From positions 1-33,133 of IMG/VR virus record IMGVR_UViG_3300007539_000092: DNA of 33,133 nt, one strand, 5' to 3'. The notes under the pieces were generated by a model, which was given only the letters and a program-made list of their open reading frames with translations, did not search any database and was not told where the DNA came from. The position numbers and the translations under genes are program-made. Below are positions 30,821-33,133 of this stretch, piece by piece (position 1 is the first letter of the stretch; each line of letters opens with the position of its first letter). Source of the stretch: a virus.

Positions 30821-31553
30821 GTTAAAAGAAAACAAAGCGTTCCAAACCATCGTTGGTGCAGGAATGATCTACCTCATCTTTATTCTCTGGCGAGATGGCT
30901 GGTTTGAAGCAATCCTCAACCGGGACGAAGATCCCGAAGGCTTTGAAGGTCCAGAGGTATGGATCGCCGTGGGTCAAGCACTGCTTTCTTTCGTCCAACT
31001 CGTAGGCATCGTGACGATTGGGATTGTTTCAGGAATCTTGCCTCATGTTGAGTCGACGCTTGAGTTTCTTGGTAAGCAGATTAAAGCACTGCTAGAGCAA
31101 GCAAAAATCTTTGTAGCTAAAAACAAGGATGCAGAGCCGGGTGAGAAGTGGAACTGGAAGCCTCTGGCAGCAATCGTGCTTTCATGGGTGCTGTGGTCAA
31201 ACGGTGCTTTGACAGAGGTGTGGGATGTTATTAAAGACACGATCACTAATGAGGAAGTAATTCCTGCGGGAAAGCCGAAGGCGGTGGCGTTTCTGTTAAC
31301 GACCACCGCCAGCCAAAACCAACTCGACCTTGCATACAGCAAAAAGTTGGATCAGTTCTTCGAGTCGAAGAAGATCGAGAGACGGACAATACTGAGCAAT
31401 CAGGAAGTCGAGGCAGCAGAGCCTTGGATGGAGGAGATCGTAAAAAGCAACAGCGGAAGCGAATCTTCTCTGGCAATCTACTACGGCGAAACTGACATCA
31501 AATACATTGATATCCCTAACACGATTTCTGACGCGATGAGGCTCTTCGACTGA
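30813..31553 (+). CDS. Membrane protein with three hydrophobic segments
   Basis: A 246-residue protein with hydrophobic segments at about 9-26 (AFQTIVGAGMIYLIFILW), 50-76 and 117-130, and a soluble C-terminal domain (about 140-246). GGAGG is 7 bases before ATG 30813. The order (N-terminal membrane region, then a soluble domain) differs from simple holins; it could be a larger holin, spanin-like or inner-membrane regulator. No family recognised. Coupled to the peptidase gene (TGATG). Confidence 0.6.
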   Translation: MSKLKENKAFQTIVGAGMIYLIFILWRDGWFEAILNRDEDPEGFEGPEVWIAVGQALLSFVQLVGIVTIGIVSGILPHVESTLEFLGKQIKALLEQAKIFVAKNKDAEPGEKWNWKPLAAIVLSWVLWSNGALTEVWDVIKDTITNEEVIPAGKPKAVAFLLTTTASQNQLDLAYSKKLDQFFESKKIERRTILSNQEVEAAEPWMEEIVKSNSGSESSLAIYYGETDIKYIDIPNTISDAMRLFD

Positions 31554-32284
31554 TGCGAACCCGTGGCTACATCGACCGGAGTTACATCGACTTTCCTGAG
31601 TTCTCTGCTTACCCGGAGTATTCAGGAGGTCGCTTGGCAAAGTCGGAGTGGAAAGATCGAATCGACCATCTCAATGAGATTGGTGGTCAACCTTACCATT
31701 GGCATAAGGCAGAGGGTCGGAAGATCATTCACTCTCAGGGATCTTGGCCGTACTGTTGGCAATACGGGGTCGTGGCAGCAGTTCAGAACTGCTTGCTCCG
31801 TCAGGGTGTAGGCTACGTCAACCTCAATGCTTTTGCTACGGCATACCTCGGCAAACGAGGCAGGCGAAAAGGTGGGTTTGGAATCGAAGGGTGCAGGAAT
31901 ATTCAAGAGTACGGCATCACCGAAAAAGAATATTTGCCTGAGTTCCGCAGAACATTGAGATGGTCACAGAGTGCAAAAAACAATGCAAAAAAGCATAAGC
32001 TGGTGGATTTTGAAGAACTACCAAAAAATTCGCTAGAATCTGTGATTGACGCTATACTCGTCGAAAGATGTCCTGTCAGCGTAGCTTTTAGCTGGTGGAA
32101 GCATCTCGTTTGTGCTGTAGGGGTAGAGCGCAAGGGGAACGACTACGGACTCATTATCGTCAATTCATGGGGAACGAACTGGGGAAATAATGGATACGAA
32201 ACCCTGTGGGGAAAAAAAGCTGTGCCGTTCGAAGCAGTCGCAGTGCGGCAAGTGCGAAGTCGAGACGAAACAAACGACAAGTGA
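31553..32284 (+). CDS. Papain-like (C1-type) cysteine peptidase, candidate lysin
   Basis: A 243-residue protein with the papain triad: HSQGSWPYCWQYG (oxyanion Gln62, nucleophile Cys68), WWKHLVCAVG (His184) and IIVNSWGTNWGNNGY (Asn204). The last is nearly canonical for C1A peptidases. The first 60 residues are not a recognisable propeptide and there is no signal peptide. Its setting among membrane and holin-like genes suggests it cuts peptide cross-links of the host wall during lysis. Other options are processing of host or virion proteins. Its last 95 bases overlap the next gene. Confidence 0.75.
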   Translation: MRTRGYIDRSYIDFPEFSAYPEYSGGRLAKSEWKDRIDHLNEIGGQPYHWHKAEGRKIIHSQGSWPYCWQYGVVAAVQNCLLRQGVGYVNLNAFATAYLGKRGRRKGGFGIEGCRNIQEYGITEKEYLPEFRRTLRWSQSAKNNAKKHKLVDFEELPKNSLESVIDAILVERCPVSVAFSWWKHLVCAVGVERKGNDYGLIIVNSWGTNWGNNGYETLWGKKAVPFEAVAVRQVRSRDETNDK

Positions 32285-32384
32285 AAGCCTGACTGAGCTT
32301 GCTGAAAAGCTAGAAGAAAAAGTTCAAGGTTGCTCTAACCGCATCCTCAATTCGATTAACCTGTTAAACAAATACGATGTCTGA
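32190..32384 (+). CDS. Small Cys-containing helical protein
   Basis: A 64-residue protein starting at ATG 32190 (GGGGAAATA upstream), almost half within the peptidase gene. The basic N-terminus has cysteines at positions 6, 12, 19 and 22 (CGKC pair), the second half is an acidic helix (LTELAEKLEEKVQGCSNRI). It may be a small metal-binding or membrane-peripheral lysis accessory. Overlap and position are the only context; confidence is moderate. Confidence 0.45.
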   Translation: MDTKPCGEKKLCRSKQSQCGKCEVETKQTTSESLTELAEKLEEKVQGCSNRILNSINLLNKYDV

Positions 32385-32613
32385 AATCATAGCGAGCCTT
32401 GACCCCATGACGGTCACAACAGCACTTGTAGGGGCGATGGGTGCTTTATCAACAGCAGTCGTCCACCTATACCGCAGTCAGTTCACTTTGCAAAAAGATG
32501 TAAACGACAAGATCAGCAAAGAGCTTGCTGAGTGCAAAGATGACAGGCGTTCGCTATGGCAAGCCGTCCTGAAGATCGACCCAACCGCAGAAGAGCTAAG
32601 GAACATTAAATGA
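32377..32613 (+). CDS. Holin-like small membrane protein
   Basis: A 78-residue protein with one hydrophobic helix (about 11-32, TVTTALVGAMGALSTAVVHLY) followed by a charged coiled coil (SQFTLQKDVNDKISKELAEC). This is the layout of many small phage holins or membrane-anchored lysis accessories. It overlaps the previous gene by 8 bases and the next by ATGA, in the lysis cassette after the peptidase. Confidence 0.6.
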   Translation: MSEIIASLDPMTVTTALVGAMGALSTAVVHLYRSQFTLQKDVNDKISKELAECKDDRRSLWQAVLKIDPTAEELRNIK

Positions 32614-33133
32614 GTATCGACTACCCAAGTGAAATCAAACCGTTAGAAGATCAAGGCATCTCCGACGAGAACATTGCGGTACATCTCAATAGCAAGACTT
32701 TGTTCTCGATGTCCCCAGAGGAGTGCAAATACATCTTGCAGGACAACGCTGCTGTCTTGCTAGATGTAGTGAACGTCAATCAGCGGTCAGGAAGCCTGAT
32801 TGACTACTACCAATCACTCGAAGCAGGTGACGCGAAGGATCTCATCGCGTTCTTTCTCGGACGGATCTACGCAGATCAGCCTGTGGCAACAGATCAGTAT
32901 CCACGGTCAATTCAATTTGCATCAGTCGAAGCATCTTTGCCTGCTGACCTACAAGCAGTCGCGGCAAAGTTAGTCGAGGCGGCAGGTGGCAGACCTCATT
33001 CTGGTGTAAACGAGCAGGATGTAATCGACTGTCGAGCAGCATGGCAGCAAGCTGAAGCAGACCGTATTGCTGAAGAAGAACGTCAGCGTCAGATTGATGA
33101 GCAGTTACAAGCTAATGATGAGCAGTTTTGGAG
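32610..33133 (+). CDS. Partial hypothetical protein running off the window
   Basis: An open frame from ATG 32610 (ATGA with the previous stop) to the window end: 174 codons, no stop. It opens SIDYPSEIKPLEDQGISDEN, has a helical, acidic body (EECKYILQDNAAVLLDVVN, AKDLIAFFLGRIYAD) and becomes a Gln/Glu-rich coiled coil at the cut end (IAEEERQRQIDEQLQA). I do not recognise it. Translational coupling to the holin-like gene places it in the same transcript. Confidence 0.6.
   Translation, partial: MSIDYPSEIKPLEDQGISDENIAVHLNSKTLFSMSPEECKYILQDNAAVLLDVVNVNQRSGSLIDYYQSLEAGDAKDLIAFFLGRIYADQPVATDQYPRSIQFASVEASLPADLQAVAAKLVEAAGGRPHSGVNEQDVIDCRAAWQQAEADRIAEEERQRQIDEQLQANDEQFW

Noticed and set aside
1-33133. 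tRNA genes, rRNA, CRISPR arrays, insertion sequences, integrase or att sites
   Set aside because: No cloverleaf, regularly spaced repeat-spacer pattern, transposase/integrase motif or duplicated att-like core was found by reading; short tRNA-like folds could still be missed without a covariance search.

Overview
The window is almost entirely one bacteriophage or prophage genome of siphovirus (long non-contractile tail) type. It is densely packed: nearly every gene after position 2673 is on the plus strand, and many starts overlap the previous stop (ATGA, TAATG, TGATG). Two small proteins (3972-4241 and 24040-24309) resemble families I associate with planctomycetes, so a planctomycete host is my best guess. 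This rests on motif memory and is not proven. No integrase or clear repressor is visible, so lifestyle is open. The right end cuts through a gene.

Layout. (1) 55-2247, minus strand: a primase-polymerase/helicase fusion. Its upstream region (2248-2672) holds an AT-rich hairpin with an ATA repeat, four 10-bp direct repeats phased at 21 bp, and a 13-bp palindrome. This looks like a replication origin with a control site. (2) 2673-5625: small early or accessory genes, a ribbon-helix-helix-like protein, a cytosine-5 DNA methyltransferase with a long overprinted frame, and a DUF5522-like Cys-rich protein. (3) 5704-14533: packaging, head and connector genes in standard order (small and large terminase, portal, ClpP-like protease, HK97-type capsid, connectors, tail tube), with a -1 frameshift joining the two halves of the tail assembly chaperone. 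(4) 14542-21803: tape measure and tail/adsorption proteins, ending with a 1139-residue protein. (5) 21788-24309: an unusual accessory block with a zinc-ribbon/phosphoribosyltransferase/HAD fusion, a sulfotransferase-like protein, a methyltransferase and a small Cys-containing protein. (6) 24387-30377: replication and recombination genes (RusA-like resolvase, metallophosphoesterase, SPFH protein, RecA-fold ATPase, DUF669 ssDNA-binding-like protein, SF2 helicase), interrupted by tandem terminators at 28025-28119. (7) 30380-33133: a good sigma70-like promoter and structured leader, followed by membrane proteins, a papain-like cysteine peptidase and a holin-like protein. This is probably the lysis cassette.

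Working model. The primase/helicase and RecA-fold/DUF669/resolvase/helicase genes replicate and recombine the genome; no family A or B DNA polymerase gene is visible. The methyltransferase marks the DNA. The plus-strand late genes build an HK97-type head and a tail of roughly 100 nm. The cassette at the right lyses the cell. The most unusual points are the overprinted dcm frame, the origin-like region, the hairpin that buries the RusA gene's ribosome binding site, the sulfotransferase/PRT-HAD island, the phage SPFH protein and the papain-like candidate lysin.
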